A DNA stretch of 64,000 nt from Culex pipiens pallens (taxonomy: Eukaryota > Arthropoda > Insecta > Diptera > Culicidae). The notes below the pieces were generated by a model. It saw nothing but the letters and a program-made list of their open reading frames with translations, made no database searches and was not told where the DNA came from. Positions 47,768 to 59,750 of this stretch are shown one piece after another (within the stretch, counting starts at the first letter, position 1; each line of letters begins with the position of its first letter). The position numbers were made by a program, and so were the translations under genes. The stretch spans positions 128,998,117 to 129,062,116 of the forward strand of contig NC_068937.1 of assembly GCF_016801865.2 (NCBI RefSeq), read 5' to 3'.

Positions 47768-48656
47768 AAATTTGTTATAGCAATTTAAAACATTTAAAAA
47801 ACATCTAAAAATTAAAAAAAACAATAAAGATTTTTTCAAATAAATAAAAAATATTTGAACGTTTTTTTAATGGGGTTTAAAAATTTACAAAATTACAAAA
47901 AAAAATTGAAAATAAAAAAAATTATCAAATTTAACAAACATCAAACATTTTAAAAACATTAAAATTTCAAAAACTTCTAAAGATTAGAAAAAAAAAACAC
48001 ATTGAAAAATAACAACAAAAAATTTAAAAAAATGAAAAAAATAAGAAAATTACCCTTTTTAAATAAAAAAAAATGCTAAATTACAAAAACTGATAAAACT
48101 TAATTTTTTTTTCAAATTGAAAATTTTTAAAAAAATGTCAAAATAAAAAAATCCAAAAATTTCAAACAGTTTCAAAAACAATCAAGCATTTTTTAAATTT
48201 CCTTAATTTTCAGCTTTTAAAATTTTTGATTCAGAAAAATATTGTTTTTAATATTAGATTATTGAAATTTTTTTGGTTGTTTTTAATTTTTAATGATTTT
48301 GTTTTCTTAAAATCTTTTTAAATCTTAGACATCATTAAAATGACATCACAAAAATGTTTTAAATTTTGTTTTGAAATGTTTGAAAGTTTTTTTATAAACT
48401 AAAAAAATATAACTTTAAATTTATGAACATAAAAATTTCAAAGGCATTTAAAGATTACAAAAAAAAAACTTTCAAGAAATTTCAAATTATAAAAATTAAA
48501 GATTAAAAAAATACAAAAATTATACAGAGGTAACCAAAAACCCAAAAATTTAATGAAAAAATATTAAAATGTCGAAAACCTTAAAAGTTAAAAATAAATC
48601 AAAATAATGAAAAAATAATCAAAAATTTCAAAAATAAATCAAGCAATTTTCAAGTA
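47768..48656. other. A-rich simple sequence
   Basis: Highly AT-rich, mostly A-runs broken by short motifs such as TTTCAAA. No gene or bounded repeat seen. Confidence 0.5.
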
Positions 48657-49011
48657 AGGCCGTTGCAAATGTTTTTCAAGGTTTATGTTTGCCCCCCTTC
48701 AAAATTGGTCTGAAAATCAGGGGGCAAAATCTTTTTTCCAGAAAACTTCAAAATTTCCATGAAAACAGTAGTCTAGTCAACTGAAAACAATGTAAAATGC
48801 ATTTTTCTGTAAATTTGCAAAAAAATATTTTTTCGCAAAACTGCAAAAAATTTATTTTTGGAGAAAAATAAAATTTTCGTCAATACTTAGATATTTTGGA
48901 AATTAATGATGGCAAAACGACTGGACAGGTGTATAATGCATTTTACACCACTTTTTCCTTAGAATGTTGAAAACATGGCTCATGGACTTCAACAAATATT
49001 TGCAACGGCCT
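48657..49011. mobile_element. AGGCCGTTGCAAAT MITE, 355 bp
   Basis: AGGCCGTTGCAAAT at the left and ATTTGCAACGGCCT at the right; TA precedes the left end and AA follows the right. The interior contains GCATTTTTCTG and AATGCATTTTACACC tracts, no frame. Confidence 0.82.
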
Positions 49012-50021
49012 AAGCAAAAATTTAACATTTTTTTTTTCAATTTTTAAACCTTTTAATAAAAAAAATATTTTTGATTGTTTTTATTTTGAAAAATCTTTAA
49101 AAAAAAATCAATAAATTAGTTTCTTTTTATTTGTAATTTTAGTTTTATTAAAATATTTAAAAATTGCGGTAATTTTTATTTTTTTGCGTTTTTTAATTTT
49201 TTTTTCAAAGTTTTTGAAACCGAGATATGTATAAAATTTATATTTTTTTTTAAATTTTGGATATTTAAAAAATATTTCATGTTTTTAAATTTTTGAAGCA
49301 AGCTCGAGAAGAAACATGTCAATGCTTCTTTTTTTTTTTTTTTTAAAAAAAAAAGGTCCAATATAATTCTCATATTTATTATTTTGGGTAAAAACACCCA
49401 AAAAGCAAAAAAAAAAAAATGTTTTTGGGACCTTTTCAAAAATACTCTAGATTGTCTCAATCGTTAGTCGGAATTTGTCGAGGTAGATCAAGAAATTACG
49501 ATCGAATAATCCCAATCTATTATCGACATAAATTACGACTTATCATTGACAAATTACGATAGAAATATTAAGATCGAGTGTAATAATCACCACAAGTACA
49601 AAAACGCGTTTTACTCGGAATATTTAATTTGGCATAACAGCCGAATCTTCAATTTTGGCCAGTATAAAGAAAAACTTTAAAATGTTTTTTTTAATCAAAA
49701 CTCGTTTTTTGCCGTTTTTTCGAATAGTTCCAGAAGAATAAAATTAAAGACAACCCTTTAAATTACGTAACTAAAATGTGTGTTTTTTTTTTTTTTTTTA
49801 TTGAACATCTATTGTTTCCATTGTTGGCGAAGGCGGTGTTTTGTGTTGCACCGACCTGTTTGTTCTCACAATAAGTTTGCTTTTGTTTTAATCTTAATAG
49901 TACTGCTGCTGCCGCTGTTTGCGCTCTCTTCTCTGTTACAAATGTAAAATTGCATCCAAAAAGTACTAAACAGCGTTCAATAATTACGTCAATATATTAT
50001 ATATTTATTATAGTTTTTTTT
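49012..50021. other. AT-rich noncoding stretch
   Basis: Holds a degraded relative of the 6072-6214 foldback (49387-49445). Otherwise poly-T and poly-A rich with nothing supported. Confidence 0.4.
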
Positions 50022-50188
50022 TCATTTCTGTTTTTCTTTTCTTTTAATCAAATATATAATTAAGTGTTTGTATAAATACCAACTCTTTACACTATCAACT
50101 AACGAATTGATTTTATTTTCCTTCGTCGCGCGCTCGGCTCGATGATGATGAAGAGGGGTTTCAAATTCGAGCAAGTTTGGGAGCGCAC
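50022..50188 (-). other. Possible alternative last exon of l(2)gl
   Basis: On the minus strand, a TTTTTATTTGACCGCAG acceptor precedes 50188. A donor (ACAG before GTGGGG) lies inside the annotated last exon of l(2)gl at 52258/52257. Joining them keeps phase 1 and gives a 55-residue tail starting GALPNLLEFETPLHHHRAER and ending TGA at 50022. This is an inference from splice phase only. Confidence 0.3.
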
Positions 50189-50689
50189 CTGCGGTCAAAT
50201 AAAAACCGGGGATCAAAAAAATGGGGGGTGACGGTGATAAAAAAAAATATTTCGAAATCTTTTGCTTGCTGGCGAAGCGGCACTTAACAAACTAATAAAT
50301 AAATGTTTTATGTTTAATTTACTTTAACTTTATTTTACGATTGATCGGACAAGCTTGTCGTTTGTGTTTTTTTTTTCTTTTAGCAGAAGAATAAACTAGC
50401 AGCAGTTTCAATACTTTCGTGTTTTTTTTTTGTTGTTGTAAAAGTTTTTCGTTATATTTTTCTCTTCTAATTCTTCGATGTCGTTTAACTTTAAATGGGG
50501 AATTGTCACTTTTATTGCGCATTTTGCACTTTACTAGAGTCTTGCGCAATTATTTTCATCACAGTATTTTTTAATCACAGTGATTTTTCTTCACAGTGAT
50601 GACGAAAATATCCGTTGCTATAGCAGGCTGTTTATTTATTTATTTTTGGAAGTTCAGAAAGCTCGTCCAGCCCAGAGAATGTGTTTCGG

Positions 50690-51280
50690 ATCATCTAAGT
50701 GATTAAAGGGTCTACGACTTGTTCCGACTGTGGAATCGTGGTCTTCGGTGCCGGGATGCAGTGGTGTTGCGCCGGCATCTTGGCTTACGGTGGATCTTTG
50801 GAGTCAAATGATGGCTGTTGTTGCTGCTTCGGACAGGATTTCGCTGCCGGATGTCGAGCGGGCGTTGCTAGACTTCCGCGCGGCTAGGCGTCTCCCCTCA
50901 GTGACGGTATCAGCCAACCCAGCACCTGGCTGATGCGGTTGAACCGAGAGGGGAACCTCCTTGACGATAATGGCGCGTTCCGCGCTGGAGGTGAAGATGG
51001 TCCGCCAGAGATGAAGATGGTCCGCCAGAGGTGGAGATGGATGGTGGACGTTTCGATGCAGTCAATGGCCCCTGCGCACTCACAGGCCTGGACCGACCAA
51101 AAACCGTGGGTTGCCGAGGTCCTGCGGATTATTGACTTCCGCCGAGGCACTTCCTCTTCCGGAATGCAGAGCGTGACCAGTACGAAAACGGGACTGACAC
51201 TGGGACACTCGACTAACCACACAGACGCCTGAATGGCAAAAAACCCCGATCTTTGGAATCGGCGATAAAATTTCACTTCT
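50690..51280. other. GC-rich island of unknown origin
   Basis: Distinctly GC-richer than its surroundings, with open frames on both strands (60-130 codons) and a tandem GAAGATGGTCCGCCAGAG duplication near 50993-51028. No recognisable domain. It may be a transposon fragment or part of an unrecognised transcript. Confidence 0.35.
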
Positions 51281-52195
51281 CCTTCCTAATCTTTTCCGGA
51301 GGGAAACTCCACCATTTTCCAATCCCACCCATTTTTGATGCGGTACGCAAACCCCTTCGCTGCTAGTGTAGGGTGTAGTGTTGTATGTTGAGGAATTATG
51401 TTTAAACGTAGAGGTTCGTTCAAGAACTGTGATCAACGGTTACAAGATGGCCGATATAATTATGCCCTCGAGCTCATTAGAAAAAATAACCCGTAAAAAA
51501 ACCCAAAAGTGTCAACTAGGAGAATCGTGCCAGTAACCTTTAACAGACCATCTCAATGACTTAACTGCCTCGGCTACCATAGCTTGGTGACTAGATTGTG
51601 GTCAGAAGTCGATGCATTACACTTGTTTTGTTTGATGGTGTGATGGAAAATCAGTTTGCCAACTGTGATGAAAATTTTCCCGCAGCACTCTACTGAGGTG
51701 CAAAGTGCGCAAAGTTGACAGTTCTCAGTCCTGCAAAGCAGTGTGATGAAAAAATCTAGGCCTAGCACGATTGACACAAAACTCTAGGAATTGCTGCAAG
51801 GCGCAATATATTAACCTGCTTATTTGTTAATTACATCAAGGTTTGAAAGGCATTTGCTGGTTTGTGTTACAAGTAATATATTAAGTGTGTGATTCCGCAT
51901 TTCTCTGTCTGCGGCATAAGATTATCACAACGTTCGTCGATAAATGCGTCCATCTGTCCGTAGTAAAAAGACTCAACAACGAATTTCGCACATTTGAATT
52001 TTTAATTCTCGTCCAATAAACACATCCCTCCCACTAACTTAACTAAAACACTAATTTAAAATAGAAAAGAAAAAAATACTCGACTCTTTTCCACACTAGA
52101 AAAGCGTCCATCGCAGTAAAAAAAAATACGTCGTTATCGTTAATAAACTAGCTCAAACTTAACTCTGCTCTCGATCGTCGTCCGTCAAACCTTCC
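51281..52195. other. Downstream flank / 3' UTR of l(2)gl
   Basis: Noncoding; probably includes the l(2)gl 3' UTR on the minus strand adjacent to 52196. No bounded repeat seen. Confidence 0.45.
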
Positions 52196-55100
52196 TTAAA
52201 ACTGGCTCTCCTTCCGGAGCAGTGGAACCGCCACCGGCGGCGGTGACGACGCCCCACCTGTAATGGTCTTGCTGCTTTCCGTTGTCGTCGTCGTCGTCGT
52301 CGCCGCCGCAGACTCCCCGTTGACGTGCCCGATGCCGTGCTTGACCGTCGTGATGACCGACTTGATGATGACCGAGTTGGCGGCCGTCTCCGTCGAGTCG
52401 CTGCAAAAGGACGGATTTGTTAAGGATTTGATCGCAAAACAGGGAGGAAGCGTAGAGTCACACTTACCCGACCAGCTTCAGGTCTTTGATGTTGGACGAG
52501 TTGAGGGCGGTAATTTCGGACGTCTTGGCCGACGAGGACACGTTGTTGGAGTGGGTGCTCAGCACCGAGAGGCGACCTGCAAAAAAACATAGTTACAAAT
52601 TTAAATTTCAACCCTTTATTCGGGGTGGAACCTTCAACCCAACTCACCCACAATCTCCTCCGTGGTCGTCGAGCAGAGCGTCGTCGTGGTCGAGTTCAGG
52701 TGGTCCCGCACCGAGTCGATCGTAATGTCCCCGATCGAGCTGGTGATCGTTTCGTTGGCCTTGTTCGGTGACGCGCCCTCGTCCCCACTTCCGCCGGTTC
52801 CGTTCACCCCGTTGGTCAAGTGTCCGTCCCCGTTGGTCGTTCCGTTGATGGCCGTGACGGCGATCGCGAGCGGCGTCCGCACGTCGATGGCCTTCTCGGT
52901 GGCACCGGTCTCAACCGCTTCTTCAGCTGCCTCGACGACAGCTGCTGCAGCAGGCGCTCCCCCTTCGTCATCGTCCGCCTCCTCAATGTGGGACCAATCC
53001 TCGACCTCGATGAACCCGGTCGGCGAGACGATCTTGGTGGTGGACAGCGTCACCCGTTGCACCTCCGACGAGGACATCATGTACAGCGCCTCGCCGTGGT
53101 TCGTGAAGCAGAGCGAGGAAATTCCACTGAAAAGAATCGTTGGTTAGAGTTAGAACACCTTCAGCGCAAGGTTCAGACTCAACTCACTTGATATCTTCCC
53201 GCCGCACGGCGGCCGCATTCAGCTGGCGCTTCAGCTCCGGAATCGACAGCACCAGACAATCTCCGAGGTTCGTCAGACAGAGCAGGCTAATTTCGGAGTG
53301 CGTTAGGGTGGTTGCGTCCGACGTTGCGCCAGTGCCAACGCCAGATTCGGCCGTACTCGTGTTGAGCGCTTCCGCCGAGGGCGACGCCGAAGCGGTGGCC
53401 TTCGAAGGACTGTGCTGCTGTAGGGCGTGCGCCGGAACGGTGCACGAAAAGGTGGCGAACGCGATGCGACGGACCCTGAACGGAGAGAGTTGGTTAGCAA
53501 AATTGGATTCTTTTTTAGGGCATCTCCACCGCAGGGACCTAATTGCGGTGCAAACCTAATTTGGCACCCGCGTCAAGCCTACCGCGGTACTTGTGCGAGA
53601 GCTAATTTAGGTTCGAGTTCATCCGTGTTCATCCGAATCTAAACAAAACTCAGGTTAGCTCCGGGATCTACCGGGAGCAAATCGTCTTACGGATGGTTTT
53701 TTCAAGCAAAACAATGTAATTGACCCAATGTGAGTTTGTAAACAAAGAGTTTATCCTGCTCACGTCTGATCAGTTGTGCGGTGCCTGTGTGGACGCGCAG
53801 TCCTGTTTTTTCGTGTTATTTTCCGTCTCTTTTGTGTCGCTGTTCGAGTGCATGGGGTGATTGGTCTTCTTCTTCTTCTTTTTCTTCTTTATTTTTAGTT
53901 CGCGCGTTCGTTGGCCAATGAGTTTTTTTTGTTCTCTTTACATAGTTTTCGATAGAAACGATCCGAATTCTTTTTTTTTTCGAGACAAGCAAGTCGTATT
54001 GCTGGATTAAGTCCTTTCTATATCATCGATGATCGGAAGGCACGCCGACGAATATGTTTGAAGGCGTATGATATAAAATCATTTTAATGAATAAAGCCCT
54101 TCTTACATCACCGTTGATCGGAAGGCACGCCGACGAAGAATTTCTGGAGGATCGCGGTCGAATTAATACTATATTTAAAATTCTGGATAGCTATCTTTCG
54201 GATTCGATTGTGAGTAGCGGGACTTCGCGGTTACTATGCAACGTGTTTTTTGGAGTCTTTTTATATTTTAAATTTATAAGTCCTTCTTTTATCATCGTTG
54301 ATAGGAAGGCACGCCGCCGGTTAAGTTCGTTTAAGTTATTGTTTTAATTTCATTACAATCGGTTACGTGGTGTCCTGTTTTCTTTTCGTTTATATTCGTT
54401 GATCGTAATAATTTATTCCAACTGGCATCTTTAGTATAAACTCATCTACTATTTTTGACATTTGCTCGCGTTATCTTAGTTGTACCAACAGTAAAAATAT
54501 ACTGATAAGTCCAGCCCATAGCACTACCGCTCGGTTGGCAAGCGTTCGATTAAAACAAAATTTTTAAATAATCAATTATTTATCTTTCCGCAGCCGGCTG
54601 CCTAAGATTTAAAATTTCAACCGATAAACAAAATGCTCATGGTCACATCACTGCCACTCGTGAATCCTGACCTCATACCCATCTACTAACCCCCTCAAAA
54701 CTCATGTGATACTTTGTCGGAGAAGCAGTCGATTGGGCGGTCTCTATCACTCAAGTATCGGACTAACATTCCCATCCACTTCCCCGTGACTCTACCACTG
54801 GTCGTGGCCGGCGCCGGTATTGATCAGCATGATAGGGGCCTTTGAGAAGTTGCGAAGCGAGGAAAGATAGCTCCCACTTATCTTCCACGGCTCGTGAATG
54901 TAACTTCTGGAGGTCCTGGTCAATAACGGAGTAGCAACTGCTTATGCTTATGCTTAAAGAGTTTATCCTGCTCACGTCAGTAAATGTTTACATTAGGAGT
55001 GATGATTGATTTCTCGATTTCAATTCTTCGAGTTTGGAGATATTTTCCCTCCCGTGCTGCAAGTTTACGCATGAAAAATGACTTTTGGTAATCTGGGGTG

Positions 55101-58100
55101 ATGCAGTTTTGTTTTTTAGGTTAGATTAGGGCTGTGTTTAATTGATTTTGGTCAACGCATTGTCGATCAACTGCCGGACATGCAAGGGACAAGTCATTTG
55201 TATTAAGTAAAAAGCAAAATTCAAGCGAAACATTTTAAATAAGCCAATACGGAATTGAAAACAAGCAATCCGAGCACAATTGGGTCCTAAAATGAAGCTT
55301 AGATTGCTGATATTATTGTTTACAGTGATAATGCTTATTTTTCTGAGTACGACCACAAAGAATTTAAAATGGATTTTTAAATTAATTTTGAAAAATTAAC
55401 CTCGCGGTCCTTCTTGACAGAAAAACTCCTACTTGACAGCTCGTCTCCTACTATCGAAAAAAAAATTGTCTTGTAAAAAAAAAGTTTGCATTAAAATGAA
55501 AAAAAGTGATAAGAAATGGTTTTTAACCGTGTTTTTACCGTTGTACATAAAAAATTACATAGGGTTTTATTACCCAATTCTGATCTTAAATTCTTAAATT
55601 CTTAAATTCTTAAATTCTTAAATTATTAAATTCTTAAATTCCTCAATTCTTAAATTCTTAAATTCTTAAATTTTTAAATTCTTAAATTCTTAAATTCTTA
55701 AATTCTTAAATCCTTAAATTTTTGAATTCCCAAATTCTTAAATTCTCAATTTCTTAAATTTTCAAATTTCTGATTTTGAATTCATTTTTTTAAATTTTAG
55801 ATAAAAATTGTGTTTTTGAATGTTAGAATTTCGGGTTTTTCGTAAATTTGTAAATTTTACTTAATTTCGATCCCGTCCGTGTGGATCAATTGGACAGCGC
55901 ACTGGACTCACATTTCAGTGGTTGCTGATTGGTACTAGCAATAGTGGCCGACAGCTATAAAGATAACTTCTTTTTTTACTCTATTTCGACCAAAAAAACT
56001 ATATCTGTGCTTTCAATTTAAAAATTCTGCATTTTGAGATTTGGCGGGGATTTTCAATATCATTATATCAAATACAAGATTATTAAAAAGGAAAATTACA
56101 ATTCTTCGATTTTTTCATCAGAACATATTGCAAACAAGCACCGCGCGAAGAAACGTCAAACGCCACTTTTCGTTTATGCTGCGTACCGCTTAAGAAATAT
56201 CTTTTCTTGACCCTATCCCTGACCGTTTCTTGGGTTTTTTTTATATGGAGTTTTGCGTTCCTTCGGATCTGCGTATCAGCCTTTACGGTACAACCATTCA
56301 AAATATGTTTAAATGAAATGAAAAAAAAAAAAATAAAAATAATAAAAATAAACGTATTCGTAATTTTATCTTACTTCATAATACACCCTCTGTTTACAAT
56401 CACACATTGGTCCAATTACATTTTTTCGCTTGATATATATTTGAATTTCATACATAACTTAAAAATGTTAAACTCAGTTGAGCTATTTTTAAATTTTGAA
56501 CATTCATGTTTAAATTTTCGGTGATGATTTGCTTATATTAATATATGTGGTTGATTATTTTTTATTTAAAAAATACAAAAAAATAAATTCCTCAATTTTT
56601 CAATTTAATAAAATCGTTTTGAACTAAATTACTGACTTCTTTAATATTCATTCAAATTTGATATTCAAAATAAATGTATCTTCAACCAAACCAAATACAA
56701 ATAATTCAAAAAATCGCTGAAAAAATTAGCCACCGGCAGCTCGGGGACTTCTCGAGCACCTATCTTGGCTACTCGACGGATCCCCGATGAACTTTTTCTT
56801 CGTTGAATGAACTCGAAGGCTAATTTAGCTTTAGCTTTGCTACCCGCGGTGCGAAAGTTGGGGTGCAAACATGTTGGGAGCAAATCGGATGAACTCTTTT
56901 AAAAATTTGAAAATGATATTTTATTGATGTAAGCAAACAATTAGGACATATAATGCAATTGGAAGCATGTTCTATCATACCAGAACATAGTTTCATTGAT
57001 TTTGATCAACAAAACGGCTAGAATTTGAAAATGAATAAATTAGATCCCCGCGGTGGGCTTGATTCGGTAGCCAAATTAGCTCCCAGCGGTGCGAAAACGT
57101 GTATTAGGTACGGAGCAAAGCTAAAACTGGGGATCCAACCGATAGGTTTGCCACGCAATTAGAACTCTGCGGTGGAGATGCCCTTAGGGGGGGGTCTCAC
57201 CTGGCGCCTTCGTGCGCCGTCAGCTTGTACTTGTTGACGGGCTTCAGCTGGGGCAGCGAAAACACCTTGAACTGCTCCTCGCTCGCGATGAGGACCTTGT
57301 GCGGGCCCGGACCGGGCGTGGGTTGGAACTCCAGCGGGACGCCATGCTTAAAAATAATCGTTATGAAATTAGCTCAAGTCTTCAAAAAATGCCAAGAGGG
57401 AGTGTGTGTCGCATACCTGATCATAAATGGCGATCGCGATGACCGGCGCGCGGTGCTTCAGCTGAATCTCCTTCGCCAGCTGTCCGGTGACGGGCTTCGG
57501 CGGCGGGACGTCCCCTGCGTCAACGTTGGCCTCGCCGGGCTGCACCGCCGGAGCTTGCTGCTGCCTCGGTGGAACGTGCAGCACAAACACCGAAACGCAG
57601 CTCGAGTTCGTGCCGGACCACAGCGTCGGAATGGTGTGCTGCTGGCTGGTGAGGTACGTCTGGGCGAAGGTCAAACAGCGCACCATCGAACCCATGCCGT
57701 CGTCCACGGCGCGTGCCTCGATCTGCCGCTCGACGGGGCGCGTCTCGGCCGGAGTGGTCGCCGCTTGACCGCCGGCGTTCCGCGTAGATCTTCCCTTACG
57801 CAGCCGTCGGAACGATTCGCGGAGCGTCTTCTTGAACGACTTGCGCCGCGACAGCGTCTCTCCGGCTCCGGTCAAATCGTTCGGATTGAGGGTGCACTTG
57901 TTCAGCACCGGACTCTGGGTGTGGTAATCGAACAGGACGAGACCGTGGGCGGTTCCCGCGGCCACCAAGCTCCACTGGCTCTGGACGGCGATGCAGGTCA
58001 CGGCTGCCGGTGGCAGCACCTGCAGCACACTGAAGAAGTTGACGCCTTCCAAAAACGGGGTGTTCTCCTCCAGCAGCTGTCGTTTGACCTTCAGCTGATC

Positions 58101-59708
58101 GTGTCCCTTCCAGACAAAGCCGTCGCGATCGCTCACCAGATTCATGGTGGTCAGCTTCAGCGGGCCTGCTTCCTCCGGAGCGGGCTCAAAGTTGGCCACC
58201 ACTACATTACCGGCGGTTCCAGCGATTATCAGCGTGCCAGTCTTAGGACAGAGTTGTACCTTTTTTACCGCGAGACGCGGATCGTCCGAGTACGGGTCAA
58301 ACTGACCTGCCTTACGGAACGGTGGCTCCCCATCCTCCAGCTGTTCCGTCGAGGTATTCAACGCGTGATCCTCAAAATCGGCGTCGGCGTTCAAAAACAG
58401 CGGGGAAGTCTTGACGTGCAGCAGCGGAGTTAGACACACCTCCGAGCAGTTCCAAAACTTGACCGACCCGTCTTCATGCCCGGTGATCATCAGATCGTAC
58501 TCCTCTTCACCATGCTCATCGGCCGATTCCTCCTTAACCGACCCCCCGTTAATGGGCCACGCCTTCGAGCTGTACTCGGCGAGTTGCGCTTCACCTGCGC
58601 GGGCAATCTTGGCGTAAACTTCCGCCGAAACCTGCGACACCAGATGGTTGCAGGTCACGGCCGAGGCGTGCAACGAGTGCAGATACGGAGCGTTGATCTG
58701 GGGCAACGTTTCGTCCGTCAAGTCGTACGCGACCAGCTCCTCCTCGAGCAGCACGACCAGCACCTCTGCCTGATCCTCGCGTTCCTCGTTGAACGTCACA
58801 AAAAAGTCAATCACCTTAGAGGTGAAATCGAACGCGACCTTGGTCCCGTCCCGGCAGTGCACCGAAACGCACTGACGTTCACCGTACGCCGACCGTGGCA
58901 TTCCTCCGGCAAAGACCACCAACTCGCACAGGCCACGCTTGCCGCGGATCAACCGATCGATCGCCTTGCACGGATCGGGCCCGTACGGCACGTACTTCTG
59001 GTTCTCCGGCGGGATCGTACTGTCCAGGTCCCACGTGGCAAACGAACCGTCCGCGTGGTACCACGTAAACTGCGTCCCACAGGGTGAAATAAACAGCCCA
59101 ACGCTCTGTCCGTGGCCCGGCGAAATGAACGATCGCTTCACGTTCGATGCCTCCAAGTCCCACAGCACCGCCAACCCCCGGTTGTACGCGATCAACAGCT
59201 GGTTGTGGTTGTGCGGCAGCTGCTTCACCGACTCGATCGCGCCCGGGTTCAGCTTGTACGACTGGGGCAGCTGCTCGAGCACGACGTCGTGATAAATCAC
59301 CGGTTCCCGCACCGAAAAGCTCCGGATGTCAAACTGGTACACGTTGCCGCCCTCCGTCCCGATCCACACCGTGTCCTTCATGTACGAACAGCACAGCGAC
59401 GAAATCTTCTTCAACTTCCCGTCGAACGGAAGCGTCTTGATCGGAACCAGCATCGTCCCCGCCGGTTCCCACAGAATCAGCTGGTTCGACGCCGTCAACG
59501 ACAGCAGCCGACCGCTGCCGGGAATCCACTCCAGCAGCTGGACGATCAAATCCGCCGCGTTCGTACTGGCCGGATGCTGGCCGTAAAACTCCACCCCCGG
59601 CCGGCCAAACACCTTGATGATGCCACTGTTGGTTCCGATGGCCATCAGCCGGCTCGTCGGGTCGTACGCCAGCGCCGACGGTTTGTGCGGGAAGCCATGC
59701 TGGGCCGT
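52196..59708 (-). CDS. l(2)gl: Lethal(2) giant larvae (Lgl), WD40 polarity protein; N-terminal exon outside the window
   Basis: Six exons: 59708-57417, 57346-57201, 53475-53188, 53126-52648, 52576-52468 and 52400-52196, with phases 0, 2, 2, 1 and 2. They encode 1172 residues; about 30 N-terminal residues lie upstream (right) of the window, since the first exon begins in frame with TAQHGFPHKPSALAYDP. The N-terminal half forms WD40 propeller repeats (GRLLSLTASNQLILWEP, YDLMITGHEDGSVKFWNC). The aPKC-target, lipid-binding stretch RRKSFKKTLRESFRRLRKGR lies at about 57783-57852, with all three serines kept. A second set of repeats (VLIASEEQFKVFSLPQLKP) leads to a Ser/Thr-rich tail. Lgl is a cortical tumour suppressor that opposes the Par-6/aPKC complex and sets basolateral identity. 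The 3.7-kb intron 57200-53476 is full of repeats. Confidence 0.96.
53767..54955 (+). mobile_element. Non-autonomous retroelement family 2, copy 2 (in an l(2)gl intron)
   Basis: 1189 bp bounded by a perfect 23-bp duplication (53744-53766 and 54956-54978). It ends in a TATGCT-type microsatellite tail (54941-54955). The 3' 500 bp are the reverse complement of 16139-16640. A middle part not shared with copy 1 holds three GATCGGAAGGCACGCCGACG-like motifs (about 54030, 54117 and 54300), each after a CTTCTTTATCATCG-like stretch. Confidence 0.82.
55279..55565 (+). repeat. Dispersed repeat family 1, copy 2
   Basis: Same orientation and order as 11651-11967, beginning AATTGGGTCCTAAAATGAAG, with a deletion after TTTTCTGAGTACGA. 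It runs almost directly into the octamer array that follows. Confidence 0.85.
55585..55770. repeat. Octamer satellite (AAATTCTT)n, short
   Basis: About 22 units, with variants (AAATTATT, AAATTCCT, AAATTTTT), inside the large l(2)gl intron. Confidence 0.93.
55869..55970 (+). mobile_element. Possible tRNA-derived SINE fragment
   Basis: GTGTGGATCAATTGGACAGC resembles a tRNA D-arm with A box, followed by GCTGATTGGTACTAGCA. Boundaries and B box are unclear; no target duplication found. Confidence 0.35.
55971..57200. other. Remainder of the large l(2)gl intron
   Basis: AT-rich to 56690. 56720-57190 and 53515-53700 share short motifs (GGTGCAAAC, CTAATTTAG/CTAATTTGG, AGCTCC, GCGGTGGAGATGCCC) in opposite orientation, so they may be the two ends of one larger repeat that frames the intron insertions. 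Confidence 0.4.
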
Positions 59709-59712
59709 CTGT

Positions 59713-59714
<2 letters not shown>

Positions 59715-59745
<31 letters not shown>
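59715..59745. repeat. (GA)n microsatellite
   Basis: About 15 GA units next to the l(2)gl acceptor; on the coding strand it is a CT-rich tract that serves as the polypyrimidine tract of that acceptor. Confidence 0.9.

Positions 59746-59750
<5 letters not shown>

Noticed and set aside
57225..58433. Plus-strand frame of 402 codons and others opposite l(2)gl
   Set aside because: Antisense shadow of GC-rich WD40 coding exons; low-complexity Arg/Leu/His composition.
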